Positions 36,985 through 46,735 of a stretch of 64,000 nucleotides of DNA are shown here, one piece after another (position 1 is the stretch's first letter; every line of letters starts with the position of its first letter). The stretch covers positions 1-64,000 of the forward strand of contig JAAYAW010000079.1 in the NCBI GenBank assembly GCA_012719135.1, read 5' to 3'. Source of the stretch: Chloroflexota bacterium (GTDB taxonomy: Bacteria > Chloroflexota > Anaerolineae > UBA1429). The position numbers and the translations under genes are program-made. The notes under the pieces are model-generated. The model made no database searches, was not told the origin of the DNA, and saw only the letters and a program-made list of their open reading frames with translations.

Positions 36985-37451
36985 GACGCTTGCTCCTCAT
37001 CGCTCCTTGAGCGGAGGGATTCCACACTCTCCAGTATCCCGACCACGGCAATGACCAGTCCGACGATGACCAGCACGAGAGACAACACGATGCCGGTTTT
37101 CAGGATGCGATCAAGCCACAGGCCGATCAGGCGCATCACTACAGGCAAGGCTAGGAGGGCCAGCGCCTTTGCCGCCGTCTTCCAGCCGCCTCCGAGATCG
37201 CTAAAGGCGTACGCTGGATCCTCGTGGTCATTAAGGTAGTTTCGGGACCGGATGGCCAGCCGGATGATAGCGATCTGCCCGATCACAATCCCGGCAGCGA
37301 GCAGCATCAGGGTGGCATAGGGAGTCGTGCCCAGGAGGTTATCGACCTGTCTGCCCACCCACAAACCGAGGAAGATCAGCCCGGCCGCCGTGAGCCCCAT
37401 CGTCATGCCCAGTTCGGTGGCGAGGCCCGTAATCTGTCCTTTGTTCTTCAT
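36981..37451 (-). CDS. AtpI/AtpZ-like membrane protein, four-helix form
   Basis: This 156-residue protein is first in the atp operon. The N-terminal part (GQITGLATELGMTMGLTAAG through GLWVGRQVDNLLGT and two helices) fits the AtpZ/AtpI-type assembly factors that precede atpB. The C-terminal half adds a second pair of helices after a basic loop (RSRNYLNDHEDP), so it is longer than simple AtpZ proteins (70-100 residues). Its role may be c-ring assembly or Mg2+ handling, as proposed for AtpI. The family call is moderate. Confidence 0.65.
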   Translation of the reverse strand: MKNKGQITGLATELGMTMGLTAAGLIFLGLWVGRQVDNLLGTTPYATLMLLAAGIVIGQIAIIRLAIRSRNYLNDHEDPAYAFSDLGGGWKTAAKALALLALPVVMRLIGLWLDRILKTGIVLSLVLVIVGLVIAVVGILESVESLRSRSDEEQAS

Positions 37452-37516
37452 CTGAGCTCCGCGCTGTTGGCCACAGGTACAGGCCCTTGCGCCGCACTGC
37501 GCATCCCAAACATCGA

Positions 37517-37545
37517 ATGATACACCCCTGACAGGGGGCCGTCAA
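37517..37545 (-). promoter_or_regulatory. Predicted promoter of the F-type atp operon
   Basis: The minus strand has TTGACG (5 of 6), a 17-nt spacer and TATCAT (5 of 6), 66 nt before the atpI-like start. It lies in the 152-base gap behind zwf and looks strong enough to drive the nine-gene operon. Confidence 0.7.
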
Positions 37546-37603
37546 ACCTCCAGCGGAGGATGCATCAGGCTGGGAGCCTGCGTTTTGCTGCGCAACCGTT
37601 GGC

Positions 37604-39076
37604 TCAGTCGTCCTCTTCGTCCGTTCCAGGCGCAGAGCTTGGCTCGATGGGGACCCATCTGTGGCCATGGCGCGCCAGCAGCGCATCGGCGCACGCAGGC
37701 CCGGGGCTCCCCGCTGGGTAGGTCTGTGGAACCGAGCCGCTCGTGAGCGGGTCAGTGAGTTGCCAGGCCAACTCGATCTCGTCGCTGCGCGTGAACAGCG
37801 ATGCATCCCCCTGGAGAGCGTCCAGCAGCAGTCGTTCGTAGGCATCCGGTAGAGCGTACTCACCAAAGTGACTATCGTACCTGAACACCATGTTGACCGT
37901 CTCGGCCTGCATGCCCGAGCCTGGCCGCTTGGCGTCAAAGCGCAGATGCACGCTCTCGTTGGGCTGAATGATCAACGACAGCCGGTTGGGAGGGAGCGGG
38001 CCCGATTCGGAGAATAGGCGATGCGGTACCGACTTGAACTGCAGCGCTATCTCCGTCGTCTTGGCGTTCAGCCGCTTGCCCGATCGCACATAGAACGGCA
38101 CGTCGCGCCAGCGCCAGTTATCTACGTGCAGACGCAGCGCCGCGTAGGTGGGCGTGTTGGAGCCCGGATTCACATGGGGCTCGGTTTGGTAGCCTTCATA
38201 TTGCCCGTACACGCAGTCCTCGGCAGCGACCGGGCGGATGGCCTGGAGGACCTGCACCTTTTGGTCACGAAGCGTCTTGGCGTTCAGCACCGACGGAGGC
38301 TCCAGGGCCGTGAGAGCTAGAAGCTGCAGCAGATGGTTTTGGAACATGTCGCGGAGCACGCCGGCTCGATCGTAGTATCCCCCTCTATGGCCTACCCCGA
38401 CCGTCTCAGCCATCGTGATCTGAACGTGATCGACATAGTTGCGATTCCAGAGCGGCTCAAAGATGGCGTTCCCAAAGCGGAGGAACAGGATGTTCTGCAC
38501 CGTCTCTTTGCCGAGGTAGTGGTCGATACGGTAGATCTGCGACTCGTCGAACACCGCGTGCAGTTGCTCATTGAGCCGATGGGCGCTGGCCAGGTCGGAC
38601 CCGAAGGGTTTCTCGATGATGATGCGCGACCAGCCTCCGGGAGTCTGGTTCATTCCAGAACGCCCGATCTGTTCAATTACGGCAGGGTAAAGCGACGGCG
38701 GAATCGCAAGGTAAAAGAGCCGGTTGGGAGCCGGCGGCTGGTCCGCATCGAGCCGCGCCTGCAGCGCTTCCAGCGCGGCATAGGTCGACGGGCTATCGTA
38801 CTCGCCCGGCTGATAGTGTATCCGCTCGCTAAAGATGTCCCAGCGCTCGCACATCCCGGGCTTGAGCCGGGCGTAATCCGCTACGCCTTCTAGCAAAGAC
38901 GCCGAGTAAGCGGCATGATCCAGCTCGCTGCGAGCCGTGCCGATGATGCGAGTGTTTGGGTGGAGGACTCCCTCGCAGTTGAGGCTATGGATGGCCGGGA
39001 TGAGCTTCCTCCGCGTGAGGTCCCCCGATGCGCCAAAGATAAAGATAGTAGCTGGCTCATGCATCGCGTTCGCCAT
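37604..39076 (-). CDS. zwf: Glucose-6-phosphate 1-dehydrogenase
   Basis: This 490-residue enzyme oxidises glucose-6-phosphate to 6-phosphogluconolactone and makes NADPH in the oxidative pentose phosphate pathway. The N-terminal nucleotide-binding loop is [18 protein letters not shown]. The substrate-binding active-site stretch is [19 protein letters not shown]. The C-terminal domain carries [15 protein letters not shown] and [17 protein letters not shown] 5 nt before the ATG fixes the start. The gene begins inside the 3' end of the chelatase-like gene (20-nt overlap), so the two probably share a transcript. Confidence 0.95.
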   Translation of the reverse strand: MANAMHEPATIFIFGASGDLTRRKLIPAIHSLNCEGVLHPNTRIIGTARSELDHAAYSASLLEGVADYARLKPGMCERWDIFSERIHYQPGEYDSPSTYAALEALQARLDADQPPAPNRLFYLAIPPSLYPAVIEQIGRSGMNQTPGGWSRIIIEKPFGSDLASAHRLNEQLHAVFDESQIYRIDHYLGKETVQNILFLRFGNAIFEPLWNRNYVDHVQITMAETVGVGHRGGYYDRAGVLRDMFQNHLLQLLALTALEPPSVLNAKTLRDQKVQVLQAIRPVAAEDCVYGQYEGYQTEPHVNPGSNTPTYAALRLHVDNWRWRDVPFYVRSGKRLNAKTTEIALQFKSVPHRLFSESGPLPPNRLSLIIQPNESVHLRFDAKRPGSGMQAETVNMVFRYDSHFGEYALPDAYERLLLDALQGDASLFTRSDEIELAWQLTDPLTSGSVPQTYPAGSPGPACADALLARHGHRWVPIEPSSAPGTDEEDD

Positions 39077-40052
39077 GTATACCTCCGAGGCCTATCTCGT
39101 TACTGCCTGCCTTCTCTGCCGCCAGGGCAGCCTCTCCCGTGGCGCTGTGGCAATGGCCGGAGGAAGCCCAGTGGGCTTGCAGGTCGCGAATCAGGGCATC
39201 GATGACGGGACTCTGTGCACAAGGGCCATGAGATGAAGCCTCCGGTGGAGGCGAGGCTCCTGCGGAGAGGGCAATGATCTCCGTGGCGATTCGTTCACCG
39301 TCCACGGCGCCGAGCGGTACGTTCCCATGCACTGCGATCGAAATGCCGCGCTCCCGCAGGGGCACGCTCTCGATCTGCCTTGAGAGGGCCACTGACTGCT
39401 CCGGCGCCAGATCGACCGGCAGAACCAGCACATCACGGACGCCCGCGCGAGCCAAAGCCACGAGTTGTGCCAGCAGAGAAGGGTTTGCGAGGGGATGCGC
39501 GATGGCTATGCCGGTAAGCGGGTCTAGGCAGTCCCGCAGGCGTTGCACCAGTTGCGAGAGGAAGACGGCGGATTGGGGCGCAGTCCCTGCGCGGCCGTAG
39601 GCCTTGCGGATTCGCGCCAGCACAAGCGGGCGCGTGAACCAGCCGCTATCGCGCTCGATTGCCCCCCCACTCGCACGCAGGCGTGGAGCCCAAGCGTCCG
39701 GCCCCGTGTACGTGTCCGGCAGGGCCTCCGACACGACGATGGTGACTCTGGCATCCTGGGAGACCTGATCGGCGTAAGCATCGGCAAGTATCGCAACCGG
39801 AGTCAGGGTGGAGATCTGCCGGGCCCGGGCAGCGTACGAAACCAGCGCACAGAGCGCCACCAGGAGCAGGGCCACGACGCCGCTGGCCGGATTCGGCCAC
39901 CCGAGCCACACCGAGAAGGCCAGAGCCCCGATCAGTCCCAGAGACAGGCGATAGCGGTGTTTGGGAAGATCGTGGGCAGCGCAGGACCAGTAGTTGGCCA
40001 GGCTCCAACCGATGACCATACCGCACGTCAGCAGCACGACACGATTCCACAC
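39057..40052 (-). CDS. Membrane-anchored protein with half of a ferrochelatase-like domain
   Basis: This 331-residue protein starts at a GTG, has two or three N-terminal membrane helices (to about residue 80), and then a soluble domain. The stretch [18 protein letters not shown] resembles the G-TPDSPTPEAVRPYL start of ferrochelatases. [12 protein letters not shown] resembles the YR-IWGGGSPL step, and [17 protein letters not shown] then [20 protein letters not shown] resembles the first-domain GMR-WHPSI-E-L and LPLYPQYS region. The second chelatase domain is absent, so catalysis is doubtful. It sits between two ATPase operons and overlaps zwf. The similarity is by eye and unproven; a heme-binding or regulatory role is speculation. 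Confidence 0.55.
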   Translation of the reverse strand: MWNRVVLLTCGMVIGWSLANYWSCAAHDLPKHRYRLSLGLIGALAFSVWLGWPNPASGVVALLLVALCALVSYAARARQISTLTPVAILADAYADQVSQDARVTIVVSEALPDTYTGPDAWAPRLRASGGAIERDSGWFTRPLVLARIRKAYGRAGTAPQSAVFLSQLVQRLRDCLDPLTGIAIAHPLANPSLLAQLVALARAGVRDVLVLPVDLAPEQSVALSRQIESVPLRERGISIAVHGNVPLGAVDGERIATEIIALSAGASPPPEASSHGPCAQSPVIDALIRDLQAHWASSGHCHSATGEAALAAEKAGSNEIGLGGIHGERDA

Positions 40053-40108
40053 GGTGATCCGTTCCCTTCGTCAGGTTTCGAGCGAAGCAACCGCGCGAGA
40101 CCAGGGGC

Positions 40109-41014
40109 TCAGTCCTCTACCTCTTCCTGCGTCGGGCGGCTGCCTTCAACTCCTGATGCGAGATCCAGCATCTCCATGGTGATGGCATGCTGCCTCGCGG
40201 AGTGATATTGCAGCGTGAGTTCCTCTGTCATGCGTTTGAGGTTCCCGCTGGCCGTCTCCATGGCGCGATATCTGGCCGCCTGTTCGCTCGCGGCAGCCTC
40301 CATCACCATGCGGTACAGACGACCGATTGCCCATCCATCGATAGCACGCTGAAGCAGTATCTCTGGATCGCCTTCGTAAAAGACTTGAGACGGTTCCGAT
40401 GGAGGCCGTGGCAGCATGGAGAGATCGACGGGAAGCCAGCGTTCAGCGACTGGAGGGGACACCGAGTCGGCTCGATATGGCGAGTAGACCACATAGATTG
40501 CGTCGCACCGCCCATCATCCAGTTCGTCGCGTAGGTCGGCCGACATGCTCGCTACCAGCGGCATGTCGGCGACACGGGAGGTCGGGAGCGGCCATTCGTG
40601 TGCGATCTCTCGGCCGAGGCGCCGAAGGTGGGCGCCAGCGCGAGCACCGAGGACGCCAATGTGGACCACGTCGCTCTGAAGTGATTGCGCCGTGATCAAT
40701 CGCTCCGCTCCTTGCGCGACCGTCTCGTTATAGGCCCCGCACAGTCCGCGTTGCGAACTGATCACCAGCATCAGTGGCGCCCGCGCGGGGATAACTGCCG
40801 ACGCGATCCCGAGCGTGCCGAGCACACGCGCCGGTACACGCGGGACTGAGAGAGCCAAGGCCCTTTCCAGGTAGCTGCAATAGCGGCGGCTCGCCTCCAT
40901 GCGCGCCAATGCCTGACGCCAGCCTCCGGCGGAGATCGTGCGCATCGAGTTGACAACCGGTTCGATTGCCTCGACGTTATCGCGCCTTTCGCGGATGCGC
41001 TCGATGTCATCCAT
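40109..41014 (-). CDS. N-type ATPase gamma subunit
   Basis: This 301-residue rotor shaft of the second ATPase shows an N-terminal MDDIERIRERRDNVEAIEPVVNSMRTIS helix (first part of the coiled coil), SSQRGLCGAYNETVAQG, the conserved gamma motif, and a C-terminal helix with QYHSARQHAITMEMLDLASG. Unlike the first operon's gamma it keeps the GLCGAYN signature. It is the last gene of the operon, as in the N-ATPase order beta-epsilon-Q-R-a-c-b-alpha-gamma. It overlaps the alpha gene by 8 nt. Confidence 0.9.
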   Translation of the reverse strand: MDDIERIRERRDNVEAIEPVVNSMRTISAGGWRQALARMEASRRYCSYLERALALSVPRVPARVLGTLGIASAVIPARAPLMLVISSQRGLCGAYNETVAQGAERLITAQSLQSDVVHIGVLGARAGAHLRRLGREIAHEWPLPTSRVADMPLVASMSADLRDELDDGRCDAIYVVYSPYRADSVSPPVAERWLPVDLSMLPRPPSEPSQVFYEGDPEILLQRAIDGWAIGRLYRMVMEAAASEQAARYRAMETASGNLKRMTEELTLQYHSARQHAITMEMLDLASGVEGSRPTQEEVED

Positions 41015-42815
41015 CGCTGCTGAACGACTCTGTAAAGGCTTGGATGGCTTCGCGGAGTTCGTCCTCGATGGCGTCGCTCAAGCGGCTTTCCTCATGAATA
41101 GAGCGCAAGGCGCGAGGCACGTTTCGCTCCGCATAGGCCCAGAGTTCGGCGTCGTATCTCTCAACATCGCCGATGGCGATTTCGTCCACGTAACCCAGAT
41201 CAACGGCGAGCAGCGTGAGCACCTGCCGTGCAAGAGGCAGTGGCGCATAGGGCTTTTGGCGCAGTATCTGGCGCAGCCGCTCTCCACGGACCAGTTGCTG
41301 CCGGGTGGCACGGTCGATCTCTGTGCCAAATCGGCTAAAGTGCGCCACCTCCTCGTACTGAGAGAGCGTGAGGCGCAACTGTCCGCTCACCCTGCGCATC
41401 GCCTGAGTCTGGGCCGCGCCTCCCACCCGAGACACGGACTGCCCAATGTCGACGGCTGGCTTGAGATCCTGATTGAATAGCTCGGGATCGAGATAGATCT
41501 GCCCATCAGTGATCGAGATGAGGTTCGTGGGAATGTACGCAGAGATGTTGCCTCGACGCGTCTCGACGATCGGCAGGGCCGTGATGCTGCCGCCTCCCGC
41601 ATCGCCGTGTCTCCGGCAGGCGCGCTCCAGCAGGCGGGAGTGCAGGTAAAAGACGTCGCCCGGATAAGCCTCTCTGCCAGGCGGGCGGCGCAGGAGGAGG
41701 GAGATCTCTCGGTATGCGTCAGCGTGCTTTGTCAGATCGTCATAGACGATGAGCACGTCGCGTCCCTCATCCATGAAGGCCTCGGCGATGGCGACACCGG
41801 CGTAGGGGGCCAGATAGAGCAGGGCGGGGGGATCATCCGGGGCCGCCACAAGCACGATCGTGTGGGCGATGGCGTTACCTTCCTCGAGAATCCGCACGGC
41901 CTGAAGGATCGAGCTTGCCCGCTGACCGATGCACACGTAGATGCAGATGACGTCACTATCGCGCTGGCTGAGAATGGCGTCGAGCGCGATGGCCGTCTTG
42001 CCGGTCTGTCGGTCGCCGATGATGAGTTCGCGCTGCCCACGCCCGATCGGAATCATGGCATCGATGGCCTTGACGCCCGTGTGCAGGGGGACCGACACCG
42101 GCTCCCGTTGCACCACGCCCACGGCCTCGCCTTCGATCAGGCGTCTGTCGTCGATATAGAGGGGTCCTCGCCCATCGATCGCCACGCCAAGCGGGCTGAT
42201 GATTCGGCCGAGCAGGCGCTCACCTACAGGTATCGTGGCGCGCTGACCTGTCGCCCAAACGATGTCGCCGCCCTGAATGCCTTCCGCCGGGCCCAGTAGA
42301 ATACAGTCGGCCTGGTTTGCGTCCAGGTTCATCACCAGCCCCAGAACCGAGTTGGGGAACAACAGCAGTTCGTCCGTTGAGGCTTGCGGTAGACCCCATA
42401 CAGAGGCGACGCCCTCGCCTACCTGTTTGACTGTGCCTACAGCCTGTGTCCGTAGGCCGGCCCGGCTGCTGGTACTGCTTGTGGCGATGTGTCCTAGGAG
42501 GTCACGAAGCGAGTCCGATGAGTGCCTTCGCAGGTACTCGGACATGCCGGCGCTCAGGTCCAGCGAGGAGCCAGAGATCGTGCCCCACAGCGGCACGGAA
42601 CTGGTGGTGGTGCGTGGAATGAGATCCATGTCACCGACCTGGATCGGATGCTCGGTACCGCAGACCTTGAGGAATGACTCGCTCAGCTGCTCCATCGGTG
42701 ACTTGGCTGAATGCTCGACACCTGGATCATTCGCTGGATGCAGCGGGGTATTCCCGGGCTCGTCTGTCGGGTGATCCGGGCTCTTGTGTTCGGGCGTGAG
42801 TTCGTTCACACTCAT
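41007..42815 (-). CDS. N-type ATPase alpha subunit with long N-terminal extension
   Basis: This 602-residue alpha subunit has the P-loop IIGDRQTGKTAIALDAIL near residue 265 and DDLTKHADAYREISLLLRRPPGREAYPGDVFYL. A hydrophilic extension of about 95 residues (Pro, Ser, Thr, Glu and Asp rich) precedes the usual N-terminal barrel at VKQVGEGVASVWGLPQ. Such length is atypical for alpha, which is usually about 500-515. The start overlaps the end of the b-delta gene in an ATGA arrangement, so it is well defined. The extension may compensate for the missing delta N-terminal domain, which normally contacts alpha; this is inference. Confidence 0.9.
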   Translation of the reverse strand: MSVNELTPEHKSPDHPTDEPGNTPLHPANDPGVEHSAKSPMEQLSESFLKVCGTEHPIQVGDMDLIPRTTTSSVPLWGTISGSSLDLSAGMSEYLRRHSSDSLRDLLGHIATSSTSSRAGLRTQAVGTVKQVGEGVASVWGLPQASTDELLLFPNSVLGLVMNLDANQADCILLGPAEGIQGGDIVWATGQRATIPVGERLLGRIISPLGVAIDGRGPLYIDDRRLIEGEAVGVVQREPVSVPLHTGVKAIDAMIPIGRGQRELIIGDRQTGKTAIALDAILSQRDSDVICIYVCIGQRASSILQAVRILEEGNAIAHTIVLVAAPDDPPALLYLAPYAGVAIAEAFMDEGRDVLIVYDDLTKHADAYREISLLLRRPPGREAYPGDVFYLHSRLLERACRRHGDAGGGSITALPIVETRRGNISAYIPTNLISITDGQIYLDPELFNQDLKPAVDIGQSVSRVGGAAQTQAMRRVSGQLRLTLSQYEEVAHFSRFGTEIDRATRQQLVRGERLRQILRQKPYAPLPLARQVLTLLAVDLGYVDEIAIGDVERYDAELWAYAERNVPRALRSIHEESRLSDAIEDELREAIQAFTESFSSDG

Positions 42816-43591
42816 GATTCGGGTACACCCTGTCCGCTCAGATACTCGGTACGCACGCTATCACGGATCCGTACCAGTTGCTGCCGGATACTGTTCTCCA
42901 ACAAGTGATCGGCAATGCGCACCTGAATGCCGGCGATCAGGGCCTTGTCGACTGTGTCTCTGATCTCCACGCGTCGGTCCAGCAAAGATGAGAGCGAATC
43001 GCCCACGGTGCGTATCTGCTCCGGCGTAAGCGGCACTGGCGTTGCGATAAAAGCGGCCGGCACTCGCCCCGTCATGGCCGCGCGGTATTCGTTGACCTCC
43101 TCTGGCGGCGTGCGCAGTACGCTGGCGACAAAGTTCGCAACCATGTCGTCGTGCGTCTTGCGCGTCGTCACGGACCGGACAACGTTTCCGGACAGTGTGA
43201 CCACGGCCTCCAGGATGTCTTCGTAGTGTTGCCGCACGATCTCATCGCGTTCGTGAGCGAGATCGATTCGCATGTCCTCGGTGACACGATCGAGTTGCCG
43301 GCGCGCTTCGCTGAGGATTTGCGCTGAGCGCTCCTCGGCTCTCTTCTCTGCTGCGCGGATGATCTCCTCACCATTTGCTTCTGCCTGAGCGCGGCGTTGT
43401 TCCCAGTGCGCCCGCAGACGCGCGGCCTCTGCCTCCTGATCTTGGGCTGCCTGCAAGGCGTCGCTGATTGTCCGGCCACGCTCAGCCAGCTTACGCCGAA
43501 GAGGGCGGAACACCAGCACAGATAGGATCCCGACCAGTGCCGCAAAGTTGAGAATCTGAAGGATCAGCACCCGCCAATCAAGATCAAGCAT
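42812..43591 (-). CDS. N-type ATPase b subunit fused to delta C-terminal domain
   Basis: This 259-residue stalk subunit has an N-terminal membrane helix (WRVLILQILNFAALVGILSVLVF). A long charged coiled coil (RKLAERGRTISDALQAAQDQEA onwards) runs to about residue 150. From about residue 175 the pattern VPLTPEQIRTVGDSLSSLL, DKALIAGIQVRIADHLLENS matches the C-terminal domain of delta/OSCP. Thus b and delta are fused, and a separate atpH is missing, consistent with reported N-ATPase operons. The overlap with alpha fixes the end. Confidence 0.88.
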   Translation of the reverse strand: MLDLDWRVLILQILNFAALVGILSVLVFRPLRRKLAERGRTISDALQAAQDQEAEAARLRAHWEQRRAQAEANGEEIIRAAEKRAEERSAQILSEARRQLDRVTEDMRIDLAHERDEIVRQHYEDILEAVVTLSGNVVRSVTTRKTHDDMVANFVASVLRTPPEEVNEYRAAMTGRVPAAFIATPVPLTPEQIRTVGDSLSSLLDRRVEIRDTVDKALIAGIQVRIADHLLENSIRQQLVRIRDSVRTEYLSGQGVPES

Positions 43592-43603
43592 CCACTCTCC
43601 TCC

Positions 43604-43876
43604 CTATAGCCCAAACAGCTGTGCGAACGGGTTGGCAAAGAGAAGGATAAGGCAGACAAGCAGCACGTAGATGGCGGTGGACTCGAGCAGAGCCAGAGTC
43701 ACAAAGAGCAGCCCGCGGATTCGATCCGCAACGCTGGGCTGGCGGGCCATGTTGTCAAAGGCCCGGTTAACGGCACGGCCTTCCACGATGGCTGCCGTGA
43801 TCGTGCCCAGCACGATGGCGGCGCCGACAACGATGGTCGTCACATTCGCGAACTGAAGGATCTGCTCGGGTTGCAT
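43604..43876 (-). CDS. N-type ATPase c subunit with two-carboxylate ion site
   Basis: This 90-residue proteolipid has helix 1 with Glu32 (TAAIVEGRAV) and helix 2 with Glu65-Ser66-Thr67 (ALLESTAIYVLL), linked by NMARQPS. Ser/Thr after the helix-2 Glu is a known sodium-ligand feature. A Glu in helix 1 in place of Gln gives a two-carboxylate site, as described for some sodium or mixed-specificity rings. The exact ion cannot be read from the sequence. The upstream a subunit has the essential Arg. It is longer than the other c subunit. Confidence 0.9.
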   Translation of the reverse strand: MQPEQILQFANVTTIVVGAAIVLGTITAAIVEGRAVNRAFDNMARQPSVADRIRGLLFVTLALLESTAIYVLLVCLILLFANPFAQLFGL

Positions 43877-43914
43877 ATACTGGTTCCTCTCTTGTTCAAG
43901 ATGGAGATCGCCGG

Positions 43915-44583
43915 TCAGTCATCAAGCCTCATGGCGTCGGCCACAAATACGATAGTGAGCACCGTGAAAACCAGGGCCTGGAGCAGCCCGGTGATCATGG
44001 AGAGCAGGTTCATCGGCAGAGGCACGAGTAGCGGCACCAGCGAGAACATCGTCAAGCCAACGATCTCACCGGCGATCACGTTTCCAAAGAGACGCAAGGC
44101 CATGGAGAGGGTACGGCTCAACAGACTGATGAGATTCAGCGGCGCCATCAGGGCGACCGGTTCAAAGATGCTCAGGGCCTGTCCTTTGATACCCCGCTTC
44201 GTTGCGCCAAAGTACTGCGTCGAAATGAGCGAGATGATCGACAGGGCCGCCGTCGTGTTGATATCTCTGGTGGGAGATCTCAGCGCCGGGATCAGACCCA
44301 TGACGTTGCAGAGCGCGATATAGACGATCATCGTCGTCAGATACGGAACCGTTGAGGGCAGCGTCCGGCCGATCGTGTCATGGATCAAGCCTTCGACATA
44401 CTCGACGACGTATTCTATGGCGAGTTGCCATGTCCCGGGATTTGCCGCCCGGTAGCGCCGGTAGGCGATGATGCTGGCGAGCGTCACAACGACCAGGATG
44501 ACCCAGGTGTAGAACACAGAGTCTCTGATCGGCAGGTCGCCGATCGTGAGAACCACCTGCGGAAACGCGGCTTCAATGCCCAC
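43915..44583 (-). CDS. N-type ATPase a subunit
   Basis: This 222-residue membrane stator subunit is shorter than the a subunit of the first operon (293 residues). The essential Arg is in LSMALRLFGNVIAGEIVGL, and the last helix carries MITGLLQALVFTVLTIVFV with Gln. It begins with a short stretch ahead of the first helix, DLPIRDSVFYTWVILVVVTL. The position between the AtpR-like gene and the c subunit gene fits the N-ATPase order. Confidence 0.9.
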   Translation of the reverse strand: MGIEAAFPQVVLTIGDLPIRDSVFYTWVILVVVTLASIIAYRRYRAANPGTWQLAIEYVVEYVEGLIHDTIGRTLPSTVPYLTTMIVYIALCNVMGLIPALRSPTRDINTTAALSIISLISTQYFGATKRGIKGQALSIFEPVALMAPLNLISLLSRTLSMALRLFGNVIAGEIVGLTMFSLVPLLVPLPMNLLSMITGLLQALVFTVLTIVFVADAMRLDD

Positions 44584-44600
44584 TTGCGTATCCTATCCAC

Positions 44601-44879
44601 CTAACGAACATCAGGTCGAGCCCGACTGATGATGAGAGCGCGACCGATCAGGAGGCTGCTGAGAGCCCCCACACACGCAGCCAGGCCCATCTGGGCCACG
44701 GCATAGAGAACCGGGGTCCAAAGGATTATGCGTAGCGGAGCCGACCCGGCGAGCCTGATCGTCCTATGTTCCGGCCCACCACACGCCCTGCGTATGGCCT
44801 GGTGCAAGAGAAACATGTGCAGGGCAATGGCGGCACCCCCCAGGGCCAATCCTTGGATCAGCTGCGCCAGAGGCGTCAC
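44601..44879 (-). CDS. N-type ATPase accessory protein AtpR-like
   Basis: This 92-residue protein has about three short hydrophobic segments and several membrane-proximal Arg residues (HQAIRRACGG, LRIILWTPVLYAV, IGRALIISRARPDVR). AtpR is the N-ATPase accessory protein thought to interact with the c ring through Arg. The gene lies between epsilon and a, and overlaps epsilon by 4 nt. Normal N-ATPase operons have two accessory genes here, atpQ and atpR. Only one is present in this operon. Confidence 0.7.
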   Translation of the reverse strand: MTPLAQLIQGLALGGAAIALHMFLLHQAIRRACGGPEHRTIRLAGSAPLRIILWTPVLYAVAQMGLAACVGALSSLLIGRALIISRARPDVR

Positions 44880-45243
44880 TCTCCGGTCTCCTGGATACTC
44901 TCCAGCACGCTATCGCCGATCACCTCCCGGAGAGCAGCCTCCATCTCGTCTACCAGTTGTTCACGATCCTCTGCCGCGCGCTCGCCGGGCTCGGCGAGAA
45001 GGAGGACGCAATGTGTCTCATCGATCACAAGCACACCTGGGCCCGGGGACAGAGCCTCCTCTCCGCTCTCGGTGAGGTAACGAAGCGTGCCACCGCCTAC
45101 TGACGCGATGAGTGGTGCGTGTTCCGGGTAGACTCCGAGGAAACCATCCTCAAGCGGAATCTGGGCCCATCGTACGCTTCCATCAAACAGGACTTGCTCC
45201 GGTGTCAGGACCAGGAGCCACACTCTGTCTCCCGAGCCAGTCA

Positions 45244-45244
<1 letters not shown>
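44876..45244 (-). CDS. N-type ATPase epsilon subunit
   Basis: This 122-residue subunit has the N-terminal beta-sandwich pattern LLVLTPEQVLFDGSVRWAQIP, then FLGVYPEHAPLIASVGGGTLRYL and VLVIDETHCVLLL. The C-terminal helical part is short compared with the first operon's epsilon (150), so its inhibitory arm is reduced. It follows beta with a 1-nt overlap (TGATG). Confidence 0.85.
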
Positions 45245-46720
<1,476 letters not shown>

Positions 46721-46735
46721 ACCCCAGAGCCGCAG

